This document shows positions 1-7,675 of a stretch of 42,090 nucleotides of DNA, in pieces. Under the pieces are notes generated by a model. The model was not told the DNA's origin, searched no databases, and saw only the letters and a program-made list of their open reading frames with translations. Position numbers and translations under genes: made by a program. Origin of the DNA: Anaerovibrio sp. (GTDB taxonomy: Bacteria > Bacillota > Negativicutes > Selenomonadales > Selenomonadaceae); NCBI GenBank assembly GCA_028691285.1, contig JAQUZO010000005.1, positions 1 through 42,090 of the forward strand, in the 5' to 3' direction. Within the stretch, counting starts at the first letter, position 1. Every line of letters starts with the position of its first letter.

Positions 1-1222
1 TATCCCGCACAATACGGTTCATTTTCTTGAAGGTACCCTCAAGAGGCACCATGCGCAGGGCCATGACACTGTCCTGCAGCTCTCCGTTGATTTTGTGCAG
101 CTGACGGGCTGCCTTTTGGAAATTTTCCAGATTCAGCCCTGATAAATCTGGATTCTGCACGACCATTGCCTCCGCAATCACCAGCTCGCCCACCAAATCC
201 ATCAGTCTGTCCAGCTTGTCCACACGCACACTGATCATCTGCGCGCCATCATGGTGCTGCACCTGGCTTCCTGCTGCCTCTACAGGCGGCGGAGGAGGAG
301 GCAGAGGCTCCTGACGTTCCTGTGCAGGCAGCTCCGGCCTGATCGGGTCGGTATTTTCCAGCGCATTGATGGACACAATCTCCGGTGTTGGCCAATACTC
401 ACACTCCGCCGTGCTTTGCAGCTCCTTCAGCTCCAGCTTCTCCAAAAAGATGGTCTGTTCCAGTTCAGCCTTTATCTCGTCACAATTCAGCCTGGTGGTA
501 AAAAATATCCGGAATCCCATCGCTTTGATGGTATCCACCGCCGAGTCATCCTCCAAAATCTTTTCCGGCAGATTGTGGATTTCAAGCACCTTTTCCTTGA
601 GATTGTTCAACACCCCGAAGGCACGAACCTCCTCCATTTCGCAGCCCTCCTGGAAAAAAATGGTCGCTGCAAAAATATGTACATTTTCTCCGCCTGTCCC
701 CTGCTCTGCTTCGGCAGCAGCAGCTTCCGGCTTTGCCATGCCTATATAATACTGCTTGGGCTTGGATTTGCCGGCACCGTTGGCGTTTCTGGCCTTTCTC
801 AGGTCGATATCCGGGTCGTCACCATTGGCGAGCTTCATCTCCCGCAAAAAATTGCCTGTATATTCCCTCAGCTCCTGACTGCTTAAATCAGGCTGCCCGC
901 CATTGTCCAGCTTGTCCATTTCAATGCGGATAAAATCCACGGCATTCAGAACGATATCCGTAATGGCAGTCGCATCAACCTTCTGTGGGTGCAGCTCACG
1001 GATATAGTAAAAAATATCCTCCACTGCATGGGCAAGGGTCGACACATCGTCAAACATCATCATGGCTGCTGAACCTTTTATTGTGTGCATGGCACGGAAT
1101 ATTTCATTCACATCCTCTGTACTGAAACCGCCATGCTCCTCACTGCCCAAGGAAATCTGCTCCAACTGCTCCAGGAACTGTCTGGTTTCGTATATGAACA
1201 CTTCCACCATCGGTTCTGCCAC
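1..1222 (-). CDS. cheA: Chemotaxis histidine kinase CheA (N-terminal part, cut by window edge)
   Basis: CheA is the cytoplasmic autokinase that takes signals from chemoreceptors via CheW and phosphorylates CheY and CheB. Visible are an N-terminal HPt domain with the phospho-acceptor motif AMHTIKGSA (His about residue 46), a middle region that may hold the CheY/CheB-binding part, a Pro-rich linker (PPPPPP), and the start of the dimerisation helices (VRVDKLDKLMDLVGELVIAE). The ATPase and CheW-like domains lie beyond position 1. I chose the GTG at 1222 because GGGGGA sits 7 nt upstream; an in-frame ATG at 1237 has a weaker site and another in-frame ATG lies at 1210. It is transcribed in the same direction as sbcC, with a 130-nt spacer that holds a small hairpin. 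Identity is firm; only the start is uncertain. Confidence 0.93.
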   Translation of the reverse strand, partial: MAEPMVEVFIYETRQFLEQLEQISLGSEEHGGFSTEDVNEIFRAMHTIKGSAAMMMFDDVSTLAHAVEDIFYYIRELHPQKVDATAITDIVLNAVDFIRIEMDKLDNGGQPDLSSQELREYTGNFLREMKLANGDDPDIDLRKARNANGAGKSKPKQYYIGMAKPEAAAAEAEQGTGGENVHIFAATIFFQEGCEMEEVRAFGVLNNLKEKVLEIHNLPEKILEDDSAVDTIKAMGFRIFFTTRLNCDEIKAELEQTIFLEKLELKELQSTAECEYWPTPEIVSINALENTDPIRPELPAQERQEPLPPPPPPVEAAGSQVQHHDGAQMISVRVDKLDRLMDLVGELVIAEAMVVQNPDLSGLNLENFQKAARQLHKINGELQDSVMALRMVPLEGTFKKMNRIVRD

Positions 1223-1331
1223 ACAATCATCCCCCATCTAAAAAGTACGCCTATTATCCCAATGCCGTTATATATATGAATATTGCTTTAATAATCTGCT
1301 GTTCTTTTTAAAATTCAACACATGAGATAAA

Positions 1332-1350
1332 TTTCCTGCTTTTCAGGAAA
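1332..1350 (-). other. Small inverted repeat after sbcC
   Basis: A 7-bp perfect stem (TTTCCTG / CAGGAAA, 5-nt loop) lies 4 nt after the sbcC stop codon. It has only a weak T tract on the minus strand, so it may be a poor terminator or an mRNA end signal rather than a full stop before cheA. Confidence 0.4.
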
Positions 1351-1354
1351 ATAT

Positions 1355-3904
1355 TCAATGTACAATTTTCAGGCTGCTGCCATTACGGGTTTTAATCACC
1401 CTCAGCTGCTGGCTTATGGCTTCCATCAGCTCCTCACGATGGCTGATGACAGCTACCAGTTTGTTGCTGTCCGAAAGTCCCAGTAAAATTTCCATAGCCT
1501 TTTCAATAGATTTCTTATCAAGGGTACCGAACCCCTCATCAATAAACAGCGCATCCATGCAGATGCCCCCCAATTCTGAGGATACCTTGTCAGACAGTCC
1601 CAGGGCCAGGCTGAGGGAAGCCTTGAAGCTCTCACCCCCGGAAAGATTCCTGACAGAACGGCGATGCCCTGTGTAATTGTCCAGCACCTCCAAATCCAGA
1701 TAAGTATGGCTCTTGTTGCCCAGGCTTTTTTCCTGGCGGTACAGCTCATATCTGCCATCGCTCATCGGGCCGAGACGCCTGTTGGCCGCCCTGATGATGC
1801 TGTCAAAGCCAGCCGCCTGAACATACTGCTCCAGGGTCAGCTTGCCATTGCCAGTCTGTCCGCTGACCAGATTGAACAATCTGGTCATGATGTGAGACTC
1901 ATGAGACGCCTCGGCGAACTCCTTTTGCTGCTCAGCAATTTTTTTCCGGCAGGCGCTGTTGTTTTTTTTGCGGTAGCCAATCTGCCCCTGCCGTCTCTGC
2001 GCATCCTCCAGCAGTTTGGTATTTTCCCTGAGCTTCTGCTGCAGCAGCTCCTTGTATGCCCCTGCTTCCTGCGGCGTGGTACCGCTCTCCTTTACCAGCT
2101 GCTCCAAAAGCGCCAGCTGCCCCTCTTTATCCGCCAAAGCAGCTTTGGCTTTGGCCAGTTCCACAGCAAAGCTCTGCTTCCTCTGCTCCAGCTGCTCAGT
2201 TTCGCTGCCCCGGGCAGCCGCCAGCTCTCTGTCAATTTTCAGCAGCTCGTTTTTCTTATGCACCAATGCCCCGGCCTGGCTTTTTCTCGCCTCAATCACC
2301 TCTGCCAGCTGCTTTGCCTGCATCAACAGCAGCTCATAAAGCTCCTGCAGACCGCAGGAGGCCGGCAGCTTCGTCTCAGGAAGCTCCTCAGCCCGCAGGG
2401 CTGCTGCCCAGCTTCTGCTTTCCAGGCACTCCTTCATATTCCTGCCGATTGCCTGAGCCATGGTATCCAGCTCTGCTTTGCCTGCCGCCGCCTCAGCCGC
2501 CGCCCTCGCCTTTGCTTCGCTCCGCCTTTTTTCCTCCTGCCGAAGCATCCTGACCTCTGCCTCAGTTGCAGCTTTCTGCGGCAGAGCTGCCGGGCTGGGA
2601 TGCTGCACAGCGCCGCATACAGGACATGGCTCCCCTGCCCGGAGTTTCTGCGCCAGAATCCCCGCCCGATTGCGCTCCAGCTGATTTTCCCCGGCAATTT
2701 TCCTTTGCATGGCCTGCTCATAAAGCGCCTGCGCCTCGACCAGCTTCCCCTGCAGCTCCTCCAGCCTTTTCCCGGCCTCGCCATAGCGGGGCATTTCCCT
2801 GCGGAACAGACCGGCAATCCTCTGCTGCAGCTCCTGCAGTTCCTTCAGCTCCTGCTGGCAAAGCAGCAGCTGTTCAGGCACTTCCCGAAGCTCTTCCCTG
2901 CTGCTGCCCAGCCTGGAAATTTTTGCCGACAGCTCCGCAGTCTCCCGCTCAAAAGCCCCTTCCTGCTGTACCTGCCTGTCAAGCTCTTCCCGCAGCAGGC
3001 TTACTGCCTTTGTCAGCTCCTCATACCGCCGCAGATTATGCGCGCTGCTTTCCGCCAGGGTCAGATCCTTTTGAAACTGCAGGCTTTCCTCACCAAGTCT
3101 GGCAAGCCGGGCTGCTGCCACTGCTTCCAGCCCCTCATCCTCAGCCTGCAGCCTGTCCAAAAGCTCCAGCATTTCCTCAGCACCGTGCAGTCCGCCGCTC
3201 TGCCGCAGTCCCGCCTGCACCGCGTCCAGCTCTGCCGCCAGCTCAGTCCCAGGCTCCGCCTCTGCTTCATTGAAATACTGGATAATGCTTCTTTCCAGCT
3301 CCGCAGCCCTCCTGCTGCTTTTGCTCTTTAGGTCACGCAGCTGCTGTTCCATGCTTTTATAGCCGTCCGTCTGGAAAATATTCCGCAAAATATCCGTTCT
3401 CGCCTCGGTTTTGGCATTCAAAAGCCCCCAAAACTCTCCCTGGGCAATCATTGCCAGCTGCTTGAACTGCTTTTCATCTACATGGAGCAGCTCTCTGACC
3501 GCAGTATTTACCGCCTTGATTCCCTCAATGGGCACTTCCCCCTCCTGATAAAAAACGGCCTTCTCCTTCTCCAGCTTGAAGCCCGCCTTATTCCTCGCCG
3601 GCCTTATGTAAGACGGCTGCCTGTATACATGGTAATTCCTGCCCTGATGAGAAAAATAAAAATCCACATAGCTTTCCGTGCCGGGCTGGGCATATTCACT
3701 GCGGAGATTATCCGTGCCCCGGTAGCTGCCGCTGGCAGTATCAAAAAGCGCAAAGCAGATTGCATCAAAAATCATGGTTTTGCCGGCACCGGTTTCCCCG
3801 GCAATCAGCAGCGGCTTATTTTTTTCAAATTGCCGGAAATCTATCTCCGGCATCGTATCTGCATAAGGCCCGATGGCACTCAGCAGCAGCTTAATCGGTT
3901 TCAT
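1355..3904 (-). CDS. sbcC: Exonuclease subunit SbcC (Rad50-like ATPase)
   Basis: SbcC is the SMC-like ATPase that works with SbcD to open hairpins and cut protein-blocked DNA ends. The N-terminus has the Walker A motif GETGAGKT. A long Glu/Gln/Lys-rich coiled coil is interrupted near the middle by the zinc-hook motif CPVC. The C-terminus carries the ABC signature LSGGESFKASLSLALG and Walker B (DALFIDEGFGTLD). At 849 residues it is shorter than E. coli SbcC (about 1050), mostly through shorter coiled-coil arms. I chose ATG 3904 because AAGGCGG lies 9 nt upstream; the GTG three codons earlier abuts that site. It overlaps the end of sbcD by 14 nt, so the two are translationally coupled. Confidence 0.96.
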   Translation of the reverse strand: MKPIKLLLSAIGPYADTMPEIDFRQFEKNKPLLIAGETGAGKTMIFDAICFALFDTASGSYRGTDNLRSEYAQPGTESYVDFYFSHQGRNYHVYRQPSYIRPARNKAGFKLEKEKAVFYQEGEVPIEGIKAVNTAVRELLHVDEKQFKQLAMIAQGEFWGLLNAKTEARTDILRNIFQTDGYKSMEQQLRDLKSKSSRRAAELERSIIQYFNEAEAEPGTELAAELDAVQAGLRQSGGLHGAEEMLELLDRLQAEDEGLEAVAAARLARLGEESLQFQKDLTLAESSAHNLRRYEELTKAVSLLREELDRQVQQEGAFERETAELSAKISRLGSSREELREVPEQLLLCQQELKELQELQQRIAGLFRREMPRYGEAGKRLEELQGKLVEAQALYEQAMQRKIAGENQLERNRAGILAQKLRAGEPCPVCGAVQHPSPAALPQKAATEAEVRMLRQEEKRRSEAKARAAAEAAAGKAELDTMAQAIGRNMKECLESRSWAAALRAEELPETKLPASCGLQELYELLLMQAKQLAEVIEARKSQAGALVHKKNELLKIDRELAAARGSETEQLEQRKQSFAVELAKAKAALADKEGQLALLEQLVKESGTTPQEAGAYKELLQQKLRENTKLLEDAQRRQGQIGYRKKNNSACRKKIAEQQKEFAEASHESHIMTRLFNLVSGQTGNGKLTLEQYVQAAGFDSIIRAANRRLGPMSDGRYELYRQEKSLGNKSHTYLDLEVLDNYTGHRRSVRNLSGGESFKASLSLALGLSDKVSSELGGICMDALFIDEGFGTLDKKSIEKAMEILLGLSDSNKLVAVISHREELMEAISQQLRVIKTRNGSSLKIVH

Positions 3905-5048
3905 CTGCCACACCCGCCTTTACACCAATCTTCCGCAGCACAGAACGCTCCTCCGCGCTTATTTCCTGCCCATAGACAAGCTGATAGAAGCTGCCGAGCA
4001 GCTCATCAAAGGAACGCACCTCTGCCGCTTCAAGGGCATCAGCCTGCCCCATAGACATCGTATGGGAATTCCTGTAATCCAGCTTCACCGTATTGGGATA
4101 ATAATTTTGAATGATATTCATGGCATTATCCTGAGGTTCCTCATCCGTCAGAGTAACATAAATATAATCATCCGTTTCCTCCACATTTTCCCTGCGCAAA
4201 AGCTGTTCCAGCCTGCCGGTCAGATGTCTCAGATCGCGCCGCGGTCTCAGCGGAACGAGCTCCACCCTGACCTGTCCCTTCGCTCCCAGATCGATCACAG
4301 GCACACTCTTGGTATCATGGCACTCACTCAGGGAATATTTCAGGGGCGAGCCTGCATAGCGCACGGTTTCGCGCTCCAGCTGCTGGGCACGATGGATATG
4401 CCCCAGCGCCACATAATCGAAAGCATCAAAATTGTCTGTGCCTACCTGTTCTGTCAGCCCCACCATCTGGGAGGCCACGCTTTCTGACCCTGCCAGCTCC
4501 GGCAGCAGGCTGCGCCCAGCCACGAACTGATGGGCAAGCAGGACATTGCGCTCCTGCAGATTGAAATCCGTCTGTGCCAAAACCACCTTGACGGCCTGGT
4601 CATAACTGGTGATTTCCGCCTCCGGATGGAAATGCCGTACCTGCGAAGCCTTGACGAAGGGCAGCAAATAAAAATTCACAGCCCCGTCAGCATCCTCCAG
4701 TCTTTTATGATAAAGCTCTCCCTGGTACTTGGAGGCTATATAGATACCCCTGTCCGCAAAAAATCTGCTGCCAAAATTCAGCCTTTCATCAGAATCATGA
4801 TTGCCGCTGATGATAAACACCTTGGTCCCCAGCTCTGCCAGCCCCTGAAGGAAAAAATCCAAAAGCCGCACCGCCCCCTCACTGGGAACAGGACGGTCAT
4901 AAATGTCTCCTGCCAGCATCGCCGCATCTACGGCCTTTTCTTTTATAAGTGCCAAAATCTGCTGAAGGATATACTTTTGGTCCTCCAGCAGGTCAAAATC
5001 TCCCAGGGATTTTCCGATGTGCAGATCTCCCAAATGCAGCAATCTCAT
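3891..5048 (-). CDS. sbcD: Exonuclease subunit SbcD (Mre11-like nuclease)
   Basis: SbcD is the Mn-dependent metallophosphoesterase nuclease of the SbcCD complex. Calcineurin-like motifs appear in order: GDLHIG near residue 7, GDIYDRP near 50, SGNHDSDE near 83 and GHIHRAQ near 225. A C-terminal capping region follows. It has 385 residues, a normal size. ATG 5048 is preceded by AGGGAGG at good spacing; a TTG further upstream has no site. It is the first gene of the sbcDC pair, and a terminator of the preceding DHH gene lies just upstream. Confidence 0.96.
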   Translation of the reverse strand: MRLLHLGDLHIGKSLGDFDLLEDQKYILQQILALIKEKAVDAAMLAGDIYDRPVPSEGAVRLLDFFLQGLAELGTKVFIISGNHDSDERLNFGSRFFADRGIYIASKYQGELYHKRLEDADGAVNFYLLPFVKASQVRHFHPEAEITSYDQAVKVVLAQTDFNLQERNVLLAHQFVAGRSLLPELAGSESVASQMVGLTEQVGTDNFDAFDYVALGHIHRAQQLERETVRYAGSPLKYSLSECHDTKSVPVIDLGAKGQVRVELVPLRPRRDLRHLTGRLEQLLRRENVEETDDYIYVTLTDEEPQDNAMNIIQNYYPNTVKLDYRNSHTMSMGQADALEAAEVRSFDELLGSFYQLVYGQEISAEERSVLRKIGVKAGVADETD

Positions 5049-5089
5049 GCCGTTCCTCCCTTTCAATATACGAGCCTATGCTTACGCAG

Positions 5090-5145
5090 CAAAAAAAGCT
5101 GACGGCACATTACCAAAATGTTCTTTTGGATGATGTCATCAGCTC
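5090..5145 (-). terminator. Terminator after the DHH gene
   Basis: On the minus strand AGCTGA and TCAGCT pair, with an inner CCAAAA/TTTTGG stem, followed directly by seven T. It lies between the DHH gene stop (5157) and sbcD, separating the two transcripts. Confidence 0.7.
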
Positions 5146-5156
5146 CTATGCACATT

Positions 5157-6158
5157 CTATAGCGGCACATCTTTTTCTTCCTTCGCCAGATGTATCTGAC
5201 GGCGGAAATTGTCCTTCAGGAGCTGCTCCAGCTGTATAAGCTCCTCCCTGCTGCCTGTAAACGGCACAAAGCCGCCCGCCATCACCTGATGGCCGCCGCC
5301 GCTGCCAAACCCGGCCAAGGCTCTTGCCGTAATCATGCCTGCATCCAGCCCGCTGCTGCAGCGCACCGATAACTTCAGCCCCAGCTCCTTCCTGGAATAC
5401 ACCACTGAAAAGGATACTGTGATGAGGCTGAGCAGGAAATCAGAAATAGACGCCACCAAAGCCTCCGGGCAATTTTCCCCTGCAAAAGCGAAGGTAGTAT
5501 CTCCGTCATAAAGCTCGATGCTTTCGATAGCCTTGGCAAACGCCTTTAAGTCGTTGAACTCCAGCTCCGAGTTTTCCAGATAATAGATGGTATCACCATC
5601 ACACAGGGAAAACAGCCTGCACAGCATATCCATGTCCAGCTGGCTCACCCCTCTGGACAGCTTGGCTGTATCGCTGCGTATGCCAAAGCTCAAAACCAGC
5701 GCAGTTTTGCTGTCCATAGGAATATCGTTGTCAAAAAAATAGCTGGCAATGATGCTGGCACACGCCCCCACCTCCGGACGAATATCCGAAAAACGGTAAT
5801 CTGCCTGGAAATAAGTAGGATGGTGGTCGATGCTGGCAATCTCCACGCCCTTGATATTTTCCACATTGGCATTGAATTTCTGTGCATCCACCAGAATAAT
5901 CTCATCATCATCCTGCAGTGCATCATCAATATCTACCAGATTCATAAAGGATATGCCCAGCCGTTCCATGATGCAGTTGGTGTTGAACCGCTCAATTCTT
6001 CCCTGATAACAAACCGTAGCCTCTATCTCACAATATTTGAGCAGCTGCTGTAAAGCGTACGCAGAAGCAATCGCATCCGGGTCAGGAAAATTATGAGTTT
6101 GGATGTAAACATGCTTCTTCTGTATAGCCTGCAAAAGCTTGGTTAAATATTCAGTCAC
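5157..6158 (-). CDS. DHH-family phosphoesterase (NrnA-like)
   Basis: Proteins of this family hydrolyse short oligonucleotides, pAp or related phosphodiesters in the cytoplasm. The sequence shows an N-terminal metal motif (HNFPDPDAIASAYAL), a central DHH triad (SIDHHPTY) and the C-terminal DHHA1 substrate motif GSGGGHQVMAGG. At 333 residues it fits NrnA-type nano-RNases. I place the start at GTG 6158, because ACAGGAG stands 7 nt upstream and the longer TTG start at 6182 would run through that site. The N-terminal motif reads DPDAIAS rather than the common NPDGDAIGS, so substrate choice may differ from B. subtilis NrnA. It is transcribed alone, between a divergent promoter region and a terminator. 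Confidence 0.88.
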   Translation of the reverse strand: MTEYLTKLLQAIQKKHVYIQTHNFPDPDAIASAYALQQLLKYCEIEATVCYQGRIERFNTNCIMERLGISFMNLVDIDDALQDDDEIILVDAQKFNANVENIKGVEIASIDHHPTYFQADYRFSDIRPEVGACASIIASYFFDNDIPMDSKTALVLSFGIRSDTAKLSRGVSQLDMDMLCRLFSLCDGDTIYYLENSELEFNDLKAFAKAIESIELYDGDTTFAFAGENCPEALVASISDFLLSLITVSFSVVYSRKELGLKLSVRCSSGLDAGMITARALAGFGSGGGHQVMAGGFVPFTGSREELIQLEQLLKDNFRRQIHLAKEEKDVPL

Positions 6159-6264
6159 AAAATCACTCCTGTCATATAGCAATAGTATAATCTACTTCTG
6201 TAAAATATGCACCGTATTTTTCTGAAAATATCTCTCTGCCTGCGGGACCAAAAGCGAAAAGGGA

Positions 6265-6293
6265 TTTTCAAACAGATATAAATTTGTTATAAT
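6265..6293 (+). promoter_or_regulatory. Sigma-A-type promoter for the 91-codon ORF
   Basis: TTTTCA at 6265-6270 and an extended -10 (TGT TATAAT, box at 6288-6293) are separated by 17 nt. The predicted start near 6300 gives a leader of about 34 nt for the small ORF at 6334. Confidence 0.65.
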
Positions 6294-6333
6294 GCCTATA
6301 GCTGATAAAATAACTTTGAAGGAATGTGATTTG

Positions 6334-6609
6334 ATGATACCTGAGAAATTTATGCAAATTGGTGCAATGATTATGCAAAATCCGGAAATGCTGCAGAAGC
6401 TGGCTGCCGCAAAAAATCCCCAGGAGGCTTACGAGATTGTCAAGCCTGCCCTGGGCGAGATGCCTCTGGAGGAATTCCTGGCTGCCGCAGCTACTTTGGC
6501 GCCGATGATTCCAGCTGACCTGACCGATGAGCAGCTGGACGCAATGCCTGCCGGCAATATTATTCGCGCCTTCAAAGGCTGGGTAAAGGATTTGCCGCCT
6601 ATCCAGTAA
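6334..6609 (+). CDS. Small Nif11-like protein, unknown function
   Basis: This 91-residue ORF has a promoter just upstream, a Shine-Dalgarno AAGGA 10 nt before ATG 6334 (TTG 6331 is also possible), and its own strong hairpin downstream, so I think it is real. It is Met- and Ala-rich and probably all helical. The stretch QNPEMLQKLAAAKNPQEAYE resembles the Nif11-like leader family seen in some RiPP precursors. It is followed by LTDEQLDAMPAG and a 17-residue, mildly cationic, amphipathic tail (NIIRAFKGWVKDLPPIQ). There is no signal peptide, no Cys, and no modification enzyme or transporter nearby, so a RiPP role is speculation. It may simply be a lineage-specific helical protein. It converges with the lipid kinase gene. 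Confidence 0.7.
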   Translation: MIPEKFMQIGAMIMQNPEMLQKLAAAKNPQEAYEIVKPALGEMPLEEFLAAAATLAPMIPADLTDEQLDAMPAGNIIRAFKGWVKDLPPIQ

Positions 6610-6620
6610 AAATTTCTTTG

Positions 6621-6702
6621 AGAGAACCGTCCGTTGAGCTTTCCCGTCAGCCCTGGCTGATACAGTGGGAAGGATATTCAATGCTGCCGGTTCTTTTATT
6701 TT
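6621..6702 (+). terminator. Long multi-stem hairpin / terminator after the small ORF
   Basis: AGAACCG (6623) pairs with CGGTTCT (6688), enclosing GTTGA/TCAAT, TTCCC/GGGAA and TCAGCC/GGCTGA stems, and ends in TTTATTTTG. It should stop transcription of the small ORF. At about 72 nt it is much larger than a minimal terminator and could be a stable 3'-end RNA. Confidence 0.7.
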
Positions 6703-6732
6703 GCCTGAATTCACTGCCGCCATAAAATTCTC

Positions 6733-6777
6733 CAAACAAAAATTTCGAGAAACAATCACAGATCGCTCCTCGAAATC
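6733..6777 (-). terminator. Terminator after the lipid kinase gene
   Basis: On the minus strand a 8-9 bp stem (ATTTCGAG / CTCGAAAT) is followed by TTTTTGTTT. It lies 24 nt after the stop at 6801 and faces the convergent terminator of the small ORF. Confidence 0.65.
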
Positions 6778-6800
6778 AATATACATGAATATTCTCCGGC

Positions 6801-7670
6801 TCAATAAAACATTTTCAGCGCACGAGGCACCGTTTCAATCTTCAGCGGAAGCTGCGGCCCCAGCTCACCATCCAAATCACTGGTCAGTTCCGTATCACAG
6901 GACACCTCAAAATTTGCCGCCTGGCGGTAAACGACCTCCTTGCGGTCGGTGATATCCTTGCCTGCCAAAAGCTCAGCCAGCATAGTCATCAGCTCGGCAA
7001 TATTGCACTGCTTCATCACCAGCAGATCCAGCTTGCCATCCTGCACACTGGCCTGTGTGGCTGCATTTTTGAAGCTGGCTACCACACTGCTGTTGACAAT
7101 CAGAAAAAGAAATGCCTTCTCCCTGATTTCCTCACCGTCTGCCCTGATGAGCATATCCAGTGCCTTGAACTGAGGCAGGGTCTTCAGACCCTGCACATAA
7201 TAAGCGAGCTTGCCGAAGGTATTCTTCAGCCTGGTATCAACCTCATGTGCTATTGAGGTCACCATACCTGCACTTACTACATTGATGAAGTATTCATCGC
7301 CTACCCGTCCCAAATCCACAGGCATGATTTTTCCCTGCGCGATGCGGTCAAAATACGCATCCGTGTCCAGGCGCAGATAGGTGGCAAAATCATTGGAGGT
7401 ACCGCTGCCGATGATGCCTACCGGCAGCTCCAGCCCCTCATGCATCAGCAGATTTACCACCTCGTGCACTGTGCCGTCTCCGCCGGCTGCAATAATCCCC
7501 TCAGGATCTGCCTGCCGGATGAACTCAGCCAAATCTTTGTTTTCCGGCGTAGTGCGGTAAGGAATCACCATACAGCCGCGCTGCTGCAGCTTTGCCACGA
7601 TACTGTCCAGGTCGTGCTTGAATCGTGCTTTGCCGGACACCGGATTATATACCAATACAATCTTTTTCAT
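6801..7670 (-). CDS. Diacylglycerol/lipid kinase family protein (YegS/DgkB-like)
   Basis: This 289-residue cytoplasmic or membrane-associated kinase belongs to the DAGK catalytic family, which phosphorylates diacylglycerol or related lipids. Visible motifs are NPVSGKA at the N-terminus, the nucleotide-binding GGDGTVHEVVN near residue 80, GSGTSNDFA near residue 107, and the C-terminal beta-sandwich part ending near DGELG. The start has a GGAGGAAGG site that overlaps the end of the upstream flippase gene, and only 5 nt separate the two genes. The pairing with a flippase suggests a shared role in envelope lipid recycling, but substrate cannot be read from sequence. Confidence 0.9.
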   Translation of the reverse strand: MKKIVLVYNPVSGKARFKHDLDSIVAKLQQRGCMVIPYRTTPENKDLAEFIRQADPEGIIAAGGDGTVHEVVNLLMHEGLELPVGIIGSGTSNDFATYLRLDTDAYFDRIAQGKIMPVDLGRVGDEYFINVVSAGMVTSIAHEVDTRLKNTFGKLAYYVQGLKTLPQFKALDMLIRADGEEIREKAFLFLIVNSSVVASFKNAATQASVQDGKLDLLVMKQCNIAELMTMLAELLAGKDITDRKEVVYRQAANFEVSCDTELTSDLDGELGPQLPLKIETVPRALKMFY

Positions 7671-7675
7671 GGAAA

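Noticed and set aside
1664-3331. A 555-codon open frame on the plus strand opposite sbcC
   Set aside because: It is antisense to a gene with all SbcC motifs, its translation is a Leu/Gln/Cys-rich string without domains, and it lacks a ribosome site. It results from the GC-rich, Glu/Gln/Leu codon bias of the coiled coil.
6268-6804. A 178-codon frame on the minus strand over the small Nif11-like ORF
   Set aside because: It overlaps the promoter, small ORF and both terminators, has no ribosome site, and the plus-strand ORF explains the signals better.
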